Assembly (NCBI GenBank): GCA_007695145.1
Contig: REEI01000063.1
Span: forward strand, 1 to 64,000
DNA: 64,000 nucleotides
Direction of reading: 5' to 3'
Source of the DNA: Saprospirales bacterium
GTDB lineage: Bacteria; Bacteroidota; Bacteroidia; Chitinophagales; Saprospiraceae
The notes under the pieces: generated by a model
Seen by the model: the letters and a program-made list of their open reading frames with translations, nothing else
Databases searched by the model: none
Told to the model about the DNA's origin: nothing
Shown: positions 30,320 to 39,240 of the stretch, piece after piece
Position numbering within the stretch: the stretch's first letter is position 1
Layout: every line of letters starts with the position of its first letter
Made by a program: the position numbers and the translations under genes

Positions 30320-31123
30320 CTAATTTAACGAAAGCTTTTTTCTCAGATTGTCAAAATAACTAAAGCACCTGAGCATTCGGCTTCCGTACCAGGAAAACAT
30401 TTCCCCATCCACTAAAACAGCCCTGCTCTGGGGAGCTTTTTTTTCCAACTCTTTCAAATGTTTTTCTTTGAATGGATAGGGCTCAGAGGAAAGAAAAATA
30501 AAGTCGGCATCTACTGTGTTTAATTCTTCCTCCGAAAGAGAGGGGTAGCGATTGATGGATTTTAAGGTGTTTTTGTACCCGGCCAATTCAAGCATTTGGC
30601 TGATGTAGGTGTCCCCTCCAGCCGCCATCCAGGGATTTTTCCATATCAAATACAATACCTTTTGCGTTGTCGGAAGAAGATTCTGAATCGACTGCCGGTA
30701 TTCCTGTTCTTTGATTTGTAATTGCCCTACCAGGCCATTCGCCTCTTTTTCCCGATTGGTGATTATACCTATTCCTTTGATCATTTTCAGGGCTGAAGAA
30801 AAATCGCTTACATCCGTTACATACACAGGATAATCTCTCTCCAGTGCTTCAACCATCTCCACTGTGTTTTCTTCCTTATTGGCCAATACCAGGTCGGGTT
30901 TTAGGGAGTGGATTCGATGGATTTTGATTTCTTTGGTTCCTCCAACCCGATTTTTTGCTCGAAACATTTCCTCAGGATTTACACAAAACCTGGTAATCCC
31001 GACCAATTCTTCTCTCAAGCCCAAATCCCAAACCAATTCAGAAATTGAGGGGACAAGCGACACGATTTTTTTTGGAGGGTAGTGGAGTGACACCTTTCTG
31101 CCTATTTGATCAATTACTTCCAT
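30320..31123 (-). CDS. Helical-backbone metal receptor / BtuF-like substrate-binding protein without signal peptide
   Basis: A 267-residue class III substrate-binding fold. It starts MEVIDQIGRKVSLHYPPKKI, with VSLVPSISELVWDLG and VGITRFCVNP near the N-terminus, which is typical of the cobalamin/iron-siderophore binding-protein superfamily. GGTKEIKIHRIHSLKPDLV and FLSSEPYPF further support it. No signal peptide or lipobox is visible, so it may be cytoplasmic or use another route; related proteins in Bacteroidota also lack one. It is last in a four-gene minus-strand run after lepB. No transporter permease or ATPase is adjacent, so a transport role is uncertain. Confidence 0.75.
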   Translation of the reverse strand: MEVIDQIGRKVSLHYPPKKIVSLVPSISELVWDLGLREELVGITRFCVNPEEMFRAKNRVGGTKEIKIHRIHSLKPDLVLANKEENTVEMVEALERDYPVYVTDVSDFSSALKMIKGIGIITNREKEANGLVGQLQIKEQEYRQSIQNLLPTTQKVLYLIWKNPWMAAGGDTYISQMLELAGYKNTLKSINRYPSLSEEELNTVDADFIFLSSEPYPFKEKHLKELEKKAPQSRAVLVDGEMFSWYGSRMLRCFSYFDNLRKKLSLN

Positions 31124-31191
31124 TTTGCTCCAGATTTTCAGTTCTATTATTACAACCGCTTTAAGGCGTCAGGGTTTTTAAATGAGGGAAT

Positions 31192-31821
31192 TCATTCTGG
31201 TTTGCGGAAGGTTTTTTCGCCTGCCTTTATGGGAAATTCCAGGTGATTGGCCCTGGGTGGAATCGGGCAATTGAAACCCATCCGATAAGCGCACCACGGA
31301 TTATAGGCTAGGTTGAAATCGACATAGCACCCTTCTCGCCTTATGTCAGAAATACTCATATTCAGGTACCTGCCTCCTCCATAAGTGGTCTCTGCATTGG
31401 TGGCATCTTTAAAGGGCAGGAAAAGGTAGTCAGCAAATGCTCCACTTCTTATCGCCTCATAATTTTGGTACAGTTCCAGTGAAAAAGGAATGTCATCGAG
31501 CACCAATTCGATGGTGCCATATTTTATATAATGCTGGATTTGACCACTGTAGGTGGCCATTTCAAAAGGCTTGGGCTCGTCCTCTTGGATAAACTTACAG
31601 GGTAGTTTGTACTTTTTAGAAATGGGAAAAAAATCGAGATATACTGTGTCATCTATCTGAATGGGCTCCCTTTCGGACTGCCAAAGGGATTGTACAAACC
31701 GCCCCCTGTATTTTTCCATTTCGGAAATGTAACTACTGTCGTTTACGGCCTGAATACTTCCTGCTAAAAACATTAGGAAAAAGACAAGTAAGGTTAAACG
31801 AACTACTTGGAAATGATACAT
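31192..31821 (-). CDS. DUF1684 domain protein, exported
   Basis: A 209-residue protein with an N-terminal signal peptide (hydrophobic residues about 8-24, ending IQA). The DUF1684 hallmarks are at the C-terminus: TTYGGGRYL, VDFNLAYNPWCAY, then FNCPIPPRANHL. The function of this family is not known. Its start overlaps the end of the beta-propeller gene by 19 bases, indicating translational coupling. Related DUF1684 proteins are usually single-domain and periplasmic or exported. Confidence 0.88.
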   Translation of the reverse strand: MYHFQVVRLTLLVFFLMFLAGSIQAVNDSSYISEMEKYRGRFVQSLWQSEREPIQIDDTVYLDFFPISKKYKLPCKFIQEDEPKPFEMATYSGQIQHYIKYGTIELVLDDIPFSLELYQNYEAIRSGAFADYLFLPFKDATNAETTYGGGRYLNMSISDIRREGCYVDFNLAYNPWCAYRMGFNCPIPPRANHLEFPIKAGEKTFRKPE

Positions 31822-32717
31822 AACCTATCATTTTTGTCACTTGCGATCCTGCTTATTCTCGATCGATCCTCTAGTGGAATGCTGAATCTTGGAATCCAGT
31901 AGGCATCTTTTCCGGGCTTATAACTCATGATCATGCCATCAGCAGAAGTGATGAGTATGTCATCAGGTCCAAGGCAGAAATCCTCTGACCCATCAGGTAT
32001 CATTCGCACCACCCGGGTAGTTTCCCCGCTTATTGGATTGAATTGGTGAATGTGCCTGACTGTTTGGCTTTGAATGACCGTGTAGTATAAGTTTCCCTCA
32101 CTGTCGACATCCAGGCATCTTCCAGGCCGATCGGTGAGTAGGGTTTCTTCATTGGTAACAGGGTCCCATGCGATGAGACGATTTCCTTCCTCCTCCAATA
32201 AAAAAAGTGCCAGTTTCTCGCTTTGGAGCCATTGGTAATATCCCACTGTATACTTCAATGGTGTGAAAGGACTGCCATAAGATGAACCGTCCAAAGGCAC
32301 TTTCCAGACTCGTTGAACTCCGTCATTTTCTAAGCGAACAAAGCTCAGGTATTTGTTTGAGGGATGAATAGCAGGACTAAATTCAGACTCCGTAGTTTGA
32401 GTCAATCTTTCAAAGATTCCATCCTGTGGATGAAGAAGTATAATATCAGTTGTTTCACCAATTCCAAAGCTCAGCAATAGACTTCCGTCAGCAGTAAACT
32501 TAGGCTGATTGTTGTACCCACCGGGATTAAAATTGCTGAGAAAGCTAATTTTTTGTGATTGCCACTTTTCAGAGCCTGGGGAATGGTCAAATTTTAAAAG
32601 CCAGGCCTGGGATTCAGGAAGCTGTGACTTTAAAGAAATCGGTGCGACCAATAGCTGAAAGACGGAAAGTATCAGAAGCCCTAATATTATTTTTACTAAA
32701 GAGGTTGAATTAGGCAT
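31803..32717 (-). CDS. Exported beta-propeller-like (PD40/TolB-type) protein
   Basis: A 304-residue protein with an N-terminal hydrophobic segment (residues about 8-28) that acts as a signal peptide or anchor. The rest has repeated blade-like motifs such as NQPKFTADGSLLLSF, FSPAIHPSNKYLSFV, RVWKVPLDGS and CLDVDSEGNLYYT, typical of WD40-like PD40 or NHL propellers. No catalytic residues are recognisable. It lies 12 bases downstream of lepB and overlaps the DUF1684 gene. A protein-binding or scaffold role in the envelope is a guess. Confidence 0.75.
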   Translation of the reverse strand: MPNSTSLVKIILGLLILSVFQLLVAPISLKSQLPESQAWLLKFDHSPGSEKWQSQKISFLSNFNPGGYNNQPKFTADGSLLLSFGIGETTDIILLHPQDGIFERLTQTTESEFSPAIHPSNKYLSFVRLENDGVQRVWKVPLDGSSYGSPFTPLKYTVGYYQWLQSEKLALFLLEEEGNRLIAWDPVTNEETLLTDRPGRCLDVDSEGNLYYTVIQSQTVRHIHQFNPISGETTRVVRMIPDGSEDFCLGPDDILITSADGMIMSYKPGKDAYWIPRFSIPLEDRSRISRIASDKNDRLCIISK

Positions 32718-32729
32718 TAGGAATTGGTT

Positions 32730-34301
32730 TTATAAATTTCCTGCGGACTTAAAGACCCTTTCCCAGCGTATACCTTCTCGCATACTGGCATTTTTTGTGC
32801 TGAAAAATATGAAAACCGGCTTTCCGACTACATGGTCTTCAGGTACATATCCCCAAACTCTTGAATCCTCGGAATTGTGCCTGTTGTCACCCACCATCCA
32901 ATAATAGTTTTGACCAAAAGTATATTCGGTAGTCAGCTTTCCATTGATATAAATTGCATCTGGCTTTATTTCCAGGTCGTTATTTTCATAAACAGAAATG
33001 ATTCTCTTGAAAAGGGCTATGTTGCTGTGGTCAATCGACAGGGTTTGCCCCTTGGCCGGAATGGGTATTGGACCGTAATTGTCGTAATCAAATCCGGGAA
33101 AGTTATCAGGGTCATGAGGGAACAGATGGGTGTTTGTCTCTAATCGCGGTTCTACCAAATCGACAGTTACGGAGGGGTCAAGAGATCGCAAAGCCTCTAC
33201 CTGTTCATTGTTGAGATGGAATTGATTGCGCCCACCCATGTCATTGAGGTTAATTCCCAGGCGATCTAGTGTGCTGGTGGAGATGGGTACCCCGGTATCT
33301 ACCAGATATCTAAATTGCACCTTTTCCGGCTGTGGAATCGGGTTGCCATCCACGTAAATTACCCGGTCTCTGATTTCAAAGGTGGTACCCGGCATCCCTA
33401 CACAACGCTTTATGTAAAAGTCTGTCTTGTCCACCGGGCGATGAACGATGTCTTTCCCCACAAAATTTCTTTGAAATTCAGGGCTGCCCTGTCTAACCTG
33501 ATTGGCGCTGTAGGTTCGGTTGGGAAATATATAAACACTGTCCCCGGCCGGCCAGTTAAAAACTACCAAATCATTTTGCTGAACGGACTTCCGAGCACCG
33601 ATTCTCCTGTACGAAAGTTGAGGATTTTTGAGGTACGACTCCCTGTTTATGAAAGGAATGCGATTGTGTAACAGTGGAACCTGAACTACTGTCATGGGCA
33701 TCCTGACCCCATAGGACATTTTACTCACAAACAAATAGTCGCCCACAAGCAGTGTGCCTTCCATAGAAGAGGTGGGGATAGTGAAAGCCTCTATCATAAA
33801 CATGCGGATAAATGCCGCCACAAAAATCGAGAATACAGCAGCCTCGAACCATTCTCTCGCTACTGTCTTGCGATAGGGGTTGTTTTGCTCCAATTTGCGC
33901 ACCAAATGCTTTTTACCTGCTTCCTTTGCATCCTCAACCTTTTTTCTATACTCCCTTTCTGCTAATAAAGTGGGACCCTCGTATTGATCGCTTCCCGATC
34001 TGGCCAGAAATATAAAGTAAAAAGGCATGAAGAGCACTGCAAGAGTGGCATCCAATAGAGACAGCCTGCCAAAAGACCGGGCAGTGTCAATAGCAAGGCC
34101 AAAAAAGATGAAAAAATTCACTAGGGGCACCAGTAACCATAAAGCGTGTAGTCTCTTTCGGCCAACTATTTCCGCCCAGATAGCAAAATTTAGTCCGGGT
34201 ATAAGCCCATCGGTTGCCTTTTTACCACATTTGGGAAAGAGCATGAAAAAAGATATACTCAGCAGTATATAGTAAACGACAAGGAAGATAAGTACACTCA
34301 C
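32730..34301 (-). CDS. lepB: Signal peptidase I
   Basis: A 523-residue membrane protease that removes signal peptides from Sec and Tat substrates. Three hydrophobic segments (about 1-22, 52-72 and 86-100) precede the usual single anchor (153-173). The catalytic serine is S179 in IPTSSMEGTLL and the general-base lysine is K298 in DFYIKRCVGMPG. GDNRHNSEDSR marks box E. The size is large compared with about 320 residues in E. coli, because of the extra N-terminal membrane region and an insertion after the serine box, a pattern usual in Bacteroidota. The start is a GTG: no in-frame ATG lies upstream. It leads a four-gene run. Confidence 0.95.
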   Translation of the reverse strand: MSVLIFLVVYYILLSISFFMLFPKCGKKATDGLIPGLNFAIWAEIVGRKRLHALWLLVPLVNFFIFFGLAIDTARSFGRLSLLDATLAVLFMPFYFIFLARSGSDQYEGPTLLAEREYRKKVEDAKEAGKKHLVRKLEQNNPYRKTVAREWFEAAVFSIFVAAFIRMFMIEAFTIPTSSMEGTLLVGDYLFVSKMSYGVRMPMTVVQVPLLHNRIPFINRESYLKNPQLSYRRIGARKSVQQNDLVVFNWPAGDSVYIFPNRTYSANQVRQGSPEFQRNFVGKDIVHRPVDKTDFYIKRCVGMPGTTFEIRDRVIYVDGNPIPQPEKVQFRYLVDTGVPISTSTLDRLGINLNDMGGRNQFHLNNEQVEALRSLDPSVTVDLVEPRLETNTHLFPHDPDNFPGFDYDNYGPIPIPAKGQTLSIDHSNIALFKRIISVYENNDLEIKPDAIYINGKLTTEYTFGQNYYWMVGDNRHNSEDSRVWGYVPEDHVVGKPVFIFFSTKNASMREGIRWERVFKSAGNL

Positions 34302-34336
34302 ATTTAGATTTTTTCGCTAAAAACGCTTTTGTTTCG

Positions 34337-34344
34337 CAAAATTA
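34337..34344 (-). promoter_or_regulatory. -7 box upstream of lepB
   Basis: Read on the minus strand, TAATTTTG matches TAnnTTTG and lies about 35 bases before the GTG start. No clear -33 TTG is found at the usual spacing. Confidence 0.4.
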
Positions 34345-35221
34345 ATCAGATTGCGAAATTATTGGGTATTTGATGAACTCTTTAGTGTGCCCATTTATTA
34401 AGTCAAGCCAAAAATTGATGGTATCGGTTTTGCTTCAGGAGTGCTGCTGGTATAATCGAATGATGCTCAGGTGGTCCACCAAAAGCAACAATGTTGAGCG
34501 CTAAGAAAAGTGTACCTTAGACAGCCAGGTACGGATGTTTGCTACATTCATAAAAGAATGTGAAACTAGATTTACGTTAGTTTTGCCATTTTATATTGGC
34601 TTTACAATCTCTGCAAGGATTTGGCTTAACGCTATGTAAAAGCAGGGTTCCTACGATATGATAAAGGTGAGAATACCTACCGTTTACCCGTCAAAGTACC
34701 CTTGACTTACCACAGGTATCCAAGAATCTATCTCTGGTGGGAAAGTCAAATTTCTAAGTCCCTCTGCCTGAAGCTCCTTCAAGTGACGGTAGTCCACCGA
34801 AAATAATAATGGAAAAAGTTTTCAAATCAGGGGCAAATAACACCATGATCAAAACAAATTCGTTATCCATTTCTTTAATACAGAGTGCCAGGCCAGGGCC
34901 AAAAGTGAGTTGAGTTTGTAATTCGCCTTGTAGAAGGATATGGGTATTAATTACGGATTTTTAGACTTCTGCATTTTAGTGCCGGTTAAGACCTTTTAGC
35001 TTTGGACTTTTATGGATTTGGCATTGAGAAAAATGTTTCTTTTTCTCCCATAGTAAAGTGGAGGAGGCAGCCCAATGGATAAAGCAGAAGAAGCGATTTT
35101 TTCTGAAAGGTGTAGGATGAATATTCGATATGAAGGGATGATTTTGCGAATAAAGTTGTAATGATGTCCGAAATTTTGTAGATTGGTTGATTGTCCTGGA
35201 ATTTAAAGTAAATTGAATTTA
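34345..35221. other. Gene-free stretch of about 880 bases
   Basis: Both strands are closed by frequent stops and no tRNA-like, intron-like or repeat structure stands out. Only short palindromic scraps are visible. It could be decayed sequence or a long regulatory region between the divergent lepB and VWA genes. Confidence 0.5.
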
Positions 35222-36307
35222 ATGTTAGGCTGGAGATTTAAACGTTGGGAACCGGGTACTGAGCCGGATGCGAGGTTTGAAGACTTGTTAGAAATCTTCA
35301 GGCAGCTTCTGCTTTATACTGCCGGCAATGTGGGTGAGGCCATCTCGTGGATGACTGAGTTGGACAGGACATATAACTTTACATCAGATGATTATGGGAT
35401 GGCAGATTTTCTCAATGACCTCATTGAGAAAGGATATGTGAATCCTGCCGGCAGCCGTGAAAATCCCTTAAAATTTCACCTAAGTTCGAAAATGGAAGTA
35501 CATCTCAGAAGAACTGCTTTGGATGAGATATTTGATGACCTCTCTAAAAGTGGGAGAGGCAATCACGATACGCGTTTTAGTGGCAGGGGTGACGAGGAAA
35601 CTAGTGAGTTGCGTCCTTATGAGTTTGGAGATTCCATCGACAAAATTTCGCTTCCGGATTCCCTGAAGAATGCTCTGATTAGCCGGGGAATCAACGATCT
35701 CAGCCTCAGGCAGGAAGATTTGGAGATTCGAGAAACCTACTACAAGACTCAGACGAGCAGTGTGCTGATGATAGATATCAGCCATTCAATGATTCTATAT
35801 GGCGAAGATAGGATAACACCCGCTCGCAAGGTTGCTATGGCTTTGTCAGAGTTTATTACCACTCGTTATCCCAAGGATACACTCGATATCATTGTTTTTG
35901 GAGATGATGCCTGGCCGGTTGAAATTAAGGATTTGCCTTACTTAAAGGTAGGCCCCTATCACACCAATACCGTAGCCGGTCTGGAATTAGCGATGGACAT
36001 CTTGAGGAAAAAGAAAAACCCCAATAAGCAAATTTTAATGATTACAGACGGAAAGCCAACTTGTATAAAGCAGGGCAGGGGTTATTATAAAAACAGTTTT
36101 GGCCTGGACAGAAAAATTCTCACCAGAACTCTCTCTCTGGCACACAAATGCAGGAAGCTAAATATACCGATCACTACTTTTATGATTGCTACCGATCCCT
36201 GGCTGGTTGATTTTGTCGATCAATTTACCAAAGCCAATGCAGGGAAGGCCTTCTACAGTTCCCTGGACAATCTCGGGGAGTTTGTATTTAAGAACTATAA
36301 GAAGTAA
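35222..36307 (+). CDS. VWA (MIDAS) domain protein paired with a MoxR-like ATPase
   Basis: A 361-residue protein. The first 140 or so residues are not recognised, and a von Willebrand factor A domain fills the C-terminal half. The MIDAS metal site is intact: DISHS near residue 182, a threonine in HTNTVAG and TDGKP. No signal peptide or membrane segment, so it is probably cytoplasmic. I start at the ATG at 35222; an in-frame TTG at 35213 would add three residues. It precedes the AAA ATPase gene by 17 bases. Such AAA-VWA pairs act like the magnesium-chelatase I and D subunits or MoxR chaperones, remodelling or metallating a partner. The partner is not encoded here. Confidence 0.85.
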   Translation: MLGWRFKRWEPGTEPDARFEDLLEIFRQLLLYTAGNVGEAISWMTELDRTYNFTSDDYGMADFLNDLIEKGYVNPAGSRENPLKFHLSSKMEVHLRRTALDEIFDDLSKSGRGNHDTRFSGRGDEETSELRPYEFGDSIDKISLPDSLKNALISRGINDLSLRQEDLEIRETYYKTQTSSVLMIDISHSMILYGEDRITPARKVAMALSEFITTRYPKDTLDIIVFGDDAWPVEIKDLPYLKVGPYHTNTVAGLELAMDILRKKKNPNKQILMITDGKPTCIKQGRGYYKNSFGLDRKILTRTLSLAHKCRKLNIPITTFMIATDPWLVDFVDQFTKANAGKAFYSSLDNLGEFVFKNYKK

Positions 36308-36324
36308 CAAGAAACAGGATTCGA

Positions 36325-37803
36325 ATGATGAATAAAAAACTCGCCACCACTCTGGGGGAACTGAAAAAGAGCAAATACCGCACGCGTACGGTTAAGGAAG
36401 AGATCAAAGCAAATCTCATCGATAAACTGACAGCTAAAGAAGCCACTTTTCCGGGAATCATGGGCTACCAGGAAACGGTAATACCCGATTTGGAGAAAGC
36501 TCTGCTGGCAAAGCACAACATTCTGCTACTCGGCTTGAGGGGGCAGGCTAAAACTCGTATAGCCAGAAGTATTACCAACTTGATGGACGAGTTTATACCC
36601 GTTATAAGGGGAACTGAAATCAATGATGACCCTCTGAATCCTATCTCCAGACAAGGCAAAGAAATGGTCGCCGATATGGGTGATGAGACTCCGGTGATTT
36701 GGTTGAGCAGATCTGAAAGGTATGTTGAAAAATTGGCAACTCCTGATGTCAGTGTTTCTGATCTCATAGGTGACCTGGACCCGATTAAAGCAGTGAATGA
36801 GAAATTGAGCTTTTCGGATGAGCGAGCCATTCACTTCGGGCTGGTCCCCAGGTCGCATCGCTCGGTTTTTGTAATTAATGAACTTCCAGATTTGCAGCCA
36901 AGAATCCAGGTAGGCCTCTTCAATATTTTGGAGGAAGGGGATATTCAGATCAGGGGATTTAAACTCCGCTTACCACTGGACATCTTGTTCGTATTTACAG
37001 CTAATCCGGAGGACTATACCAATAGGGGAAATATTATTACACCTCTGAAAGACCGGATAGAAAGTCAAATTACAACCCACTATCCTCAGGATGTGGACAC
37101 CTCAAAGGCCATTACCAAGCAGGAGGCAAAAATCGATAGTGAACTTATGGCCAGAGTTCACTTTTCGGAGGCTGCTGAAGACTTATTGGAATTGGTCGCA
37201 TTTCAGGCGAGAGAGTCTGATTATATTGATCATTCAAGTGGGGTTTCAGCGAGGATGACAATTGCTGCCAGGGAGTTGCTCTTTAGCGCTGCTGAAAGAA
37301 GGATGTTGCTCAATAATGAGGAGAGTACTGCTGTGAGATACAGCGATTTTTGGTCGATCATTCCAGCCGTTATCGGAAAGGTAGAACTGTTATACGAAGG
37401 AGAACAAAAAGGACCTCACCGAGTAGCTCTCGAGATAATCGGCGAGGCATTGAGAGAGCTTTTTCTCGAGTACTTTCAGGATCCCAATGAAAAAATCAAA
37501 CAAGGCGAAAGGGATATTTATGGCACCATCAAAGCATGGTTTGAAGGAAAAAATACTGTTGAATTATTGAATGACGAGCCCGATAAAGTTCGATTGGAAA
37601 AACTGGATAAAATCCCCGGACTTTCAAAAATTGTGGAGACCCAAAATATCAGACCCGAGGATACCCCATTTTTTAAGGAAATGATTCTGCATGCTCTTGC
37701 TGAGTTTGAATTGATTAGCAAGGATATGCTCAGTAATACCCATATATTTAAAGATCCTTTGGCCGATATGTTGGATGATTTAGACGAGGAGGATTTTTCA
37801 TAG
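36325..37803 (+). CDS. MoxR / magnesium-chelatase-type AAA ATPase
   Basis: A 492-residue AAA+ ATPase. The Walker A motif is GLRGQAKTR (about residue 70), Walker B reads SVFVINELPDLQPR (the usual acidic pair is replaced by N-E), and FTANPEDYTNRG includes the sensor 1 region. The C-terminal lid and a further 150 or so residues follow. The protein resembles the ChlI-like group in which a conserved acidic LSRSERYVEKL region precedes the Walker B strand. It is cotranscribed with the upstream VWA gene and presumably forms a hexamer acting with it. Whether the Walker B change impairs hydrolysis cannot be told here. Confidence 0.87.
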   Translation: MMNKKLATTLGELKKSKYRTRTVKEEIKANLIDKLTAKEATFPGIMGYQETVIPDLEKALLAKHNILLLGLRGQAKTRIARSITNLMDEFIPVIRGTEINDDPLNPISRQGKEMVADMGDETPVIWLSRSERYVEKLATPDVSVSDLIGDLDPIKAVNEKLSFSDERAIHFGLVPRSHRSVFVINELPDLQPRIQVGLFNILEEGDIQIRGFKLRLPLDILFVFTANPEDYTNRGNIITPLKDRIESQITTHYPQDVDTSKAITKQEAKIDSELMARVHFSEAAEDLLELVAFQARESDYIDHSSGVSARMTIAARELLFSAAERRMLLNNEESTAVRYSDFWSIIPAVIGKVELLYEGEQKGPHRVALEIIGEALRELFLEYFQDPNEKIKQGERDIYGTIKAWFEGKNTVELLNDEPDKVRLEKLDKIPGLSKIVETQNIRPEDTPFFKEMILHALAEFELISKDMLSNTHIFKDPLADMLDDLDEEDFS

Positions 37804-38155
37804 TATCCCCTAATTGAAGAATTTCGTTTATGGTGCTCCTTGCTGAACATTTGAGTTCTACAGCTGAAGGGTTTTTTAGGGAATTAATTCGATGTATTTA
37901 CTTTTGTCGCAACTCAGAGCCGGCATCTACACCATTCTGACAGCAACTGGGCAACTAATAAAACAAGGGAACACCTCAGGTCTGCAAATTACCGCAAGAA
38001 GGTTGAAATAATCAATTTTTCAAAGGTAAGTCAAGTAGGATTGTAACTACTTCAGCATCTGAAGTTGATCGTCGATAGCTAGGCAGCGAAAAAAGTTGCT
38101 AGTCAATTGATTCCTGACTTCCCTGGTGGACCTATGGTTGAGAGCGAATTTAAAA
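37804..38155. other. Gene-free stretch between convergent genes
   Basis: Lies between the 3' ends of the AAA gene (plus) and the coiled-coil gene (minus). No convincing terminator, reading frame or repeat is visible. Confidence 0.55.
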
Positions 38156-39136
38156 TTATCTGAGTTCAAAATCTGACCTGCCTGCCAGAAACCCCTTGTT
38201 GTAGATCTCGACGGTGTATTTTCCGGAGGTGAAAGCCATATTGGGAGACCAGTTCGAGCAAATCGTTTCCACTTCATTAGAGTAGGGTATGGTTTTCATC
38301 TGGGTAAAGCGGATTTGACTGTTGTCACTTAAATCCTGAATAATGCCTGACCCCAGACTTTCTATAGCCATTGTTTCCCCTGCGGGTGAAATCAGCCGAA
38401 TAAAAAAAGCTTCATCGCCAAATTCCACCAAATCATTTTGGCTAGTTTCAAAGCAAATTCTCAATACATCGATATTTCTGGCTCTTCTTCTCGGCCTTTC
38501 CCTACCACCATCGGTTAGCCGGTAGCCCTGCACGTCAATATGTCCAACTTCTATCACAGATGCCCGCTCTACTTTTCTGGCGAGGTCCCGGATTTCTCTA
38601 TCCATGATCTCCTTCTCCTGGACCAAATTGGTTTGCAAGGCCAGTAATTCATCGGTAGCTTTGCGCTCAGCTGTTATTTCCTCGGTCAGTATTTCTTTCT
38701 CTCTCTTTAATCGGTCCGCTTCCATTACGAGTTCTTCGTTTTCCCTGTAAAGTGTTTCAATTTCTGCAATGTAGCCGTCCACCTGCACCCTGAGATTATC
38801 CAGCTCTCTTCTGGCACCTTCAAGGTTTCTGTTTTCGTAAATCAAAGTAGAAATTTTATCGCGCTGTCTGGTTAATTCAGTTTTCTGAGCATCGATAAGG
38901 GCATTTAACTCCTCGTTGTCACTCCTCATGTCGTCCAATTCAGAGAGCGCTTCGTAGTACTCTCTCTCCAATTCACTTTGTAAGTGGCGAACCTCAGTCA
39001 GGTCTTTTTTCAATTGACTGATTTCCTGGTCTTTGGAAGCGCGGTCATAAAGCAGGATGCCATTAATGCCCAGTAACAATAAAATTGCTATTATTGCAAT
39101 CGTAGAGAGATTCTTCCTGGATTTGGTAGTATTCAT
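38156..39136 (-). CDS. Membrane-anchored coiled-coil protein of unknown function
   Basis: A 326-residue protein. One transmembrane helix near the N-terminus (about 12-30) is followed by a long heptad-rich coiled coil (about 33-195), rich in E, L, K and R. The C-terminal domain (about 200-326) looks beta-rich, with VIEVGHIDVQGYRLT and GKYTVEIYNKGFLAG, and is preceded by an arginine cluster (GGRERPRRRARN). The order suggests inner-membrane insertion with the coil and globular domain in the periplasm. I do not recognise the family. It is divergent from the exonuclease gene and stands alone. Confidence 0.7.
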   Translation of the reverse strand: MNTTKSRKNLSTIAIIAILLLLGINGILLYDRASKDQEISQLKKDLTEVRHLQSELEREYYEALSELDDMRSDNEELNALIDAQKTELTRQRDKISTLIYENRNLEGARRELDNLRVQVDGYIAEIETLYRENEELVMEADRLKREKEILTEEITAERKATDELLALQTNLVQEKEIMDREIRDLARKVERASVIEVGHIDVQGYRLTDGGRERPRRRARNIDVLRICFETSQNDLVEFGDEAFFIRLISPAGETMAIESLGSGIIQDLSDNSQIRFTQMKTIPYSNEVETICSNWSPNMAFTSGKYTVEIYNKGFLAGRSDFELR

Positions 39137-39240
39137 CGCAAAAAATTTAGATTTTTGTAAAATTATTTAAGGAAAACAGAGAAGTCTACCTGTAAAGGAA
39201 GTGTTGCGAAGGCAGTTTAACGGGTTAAAGGTATAAAAAT

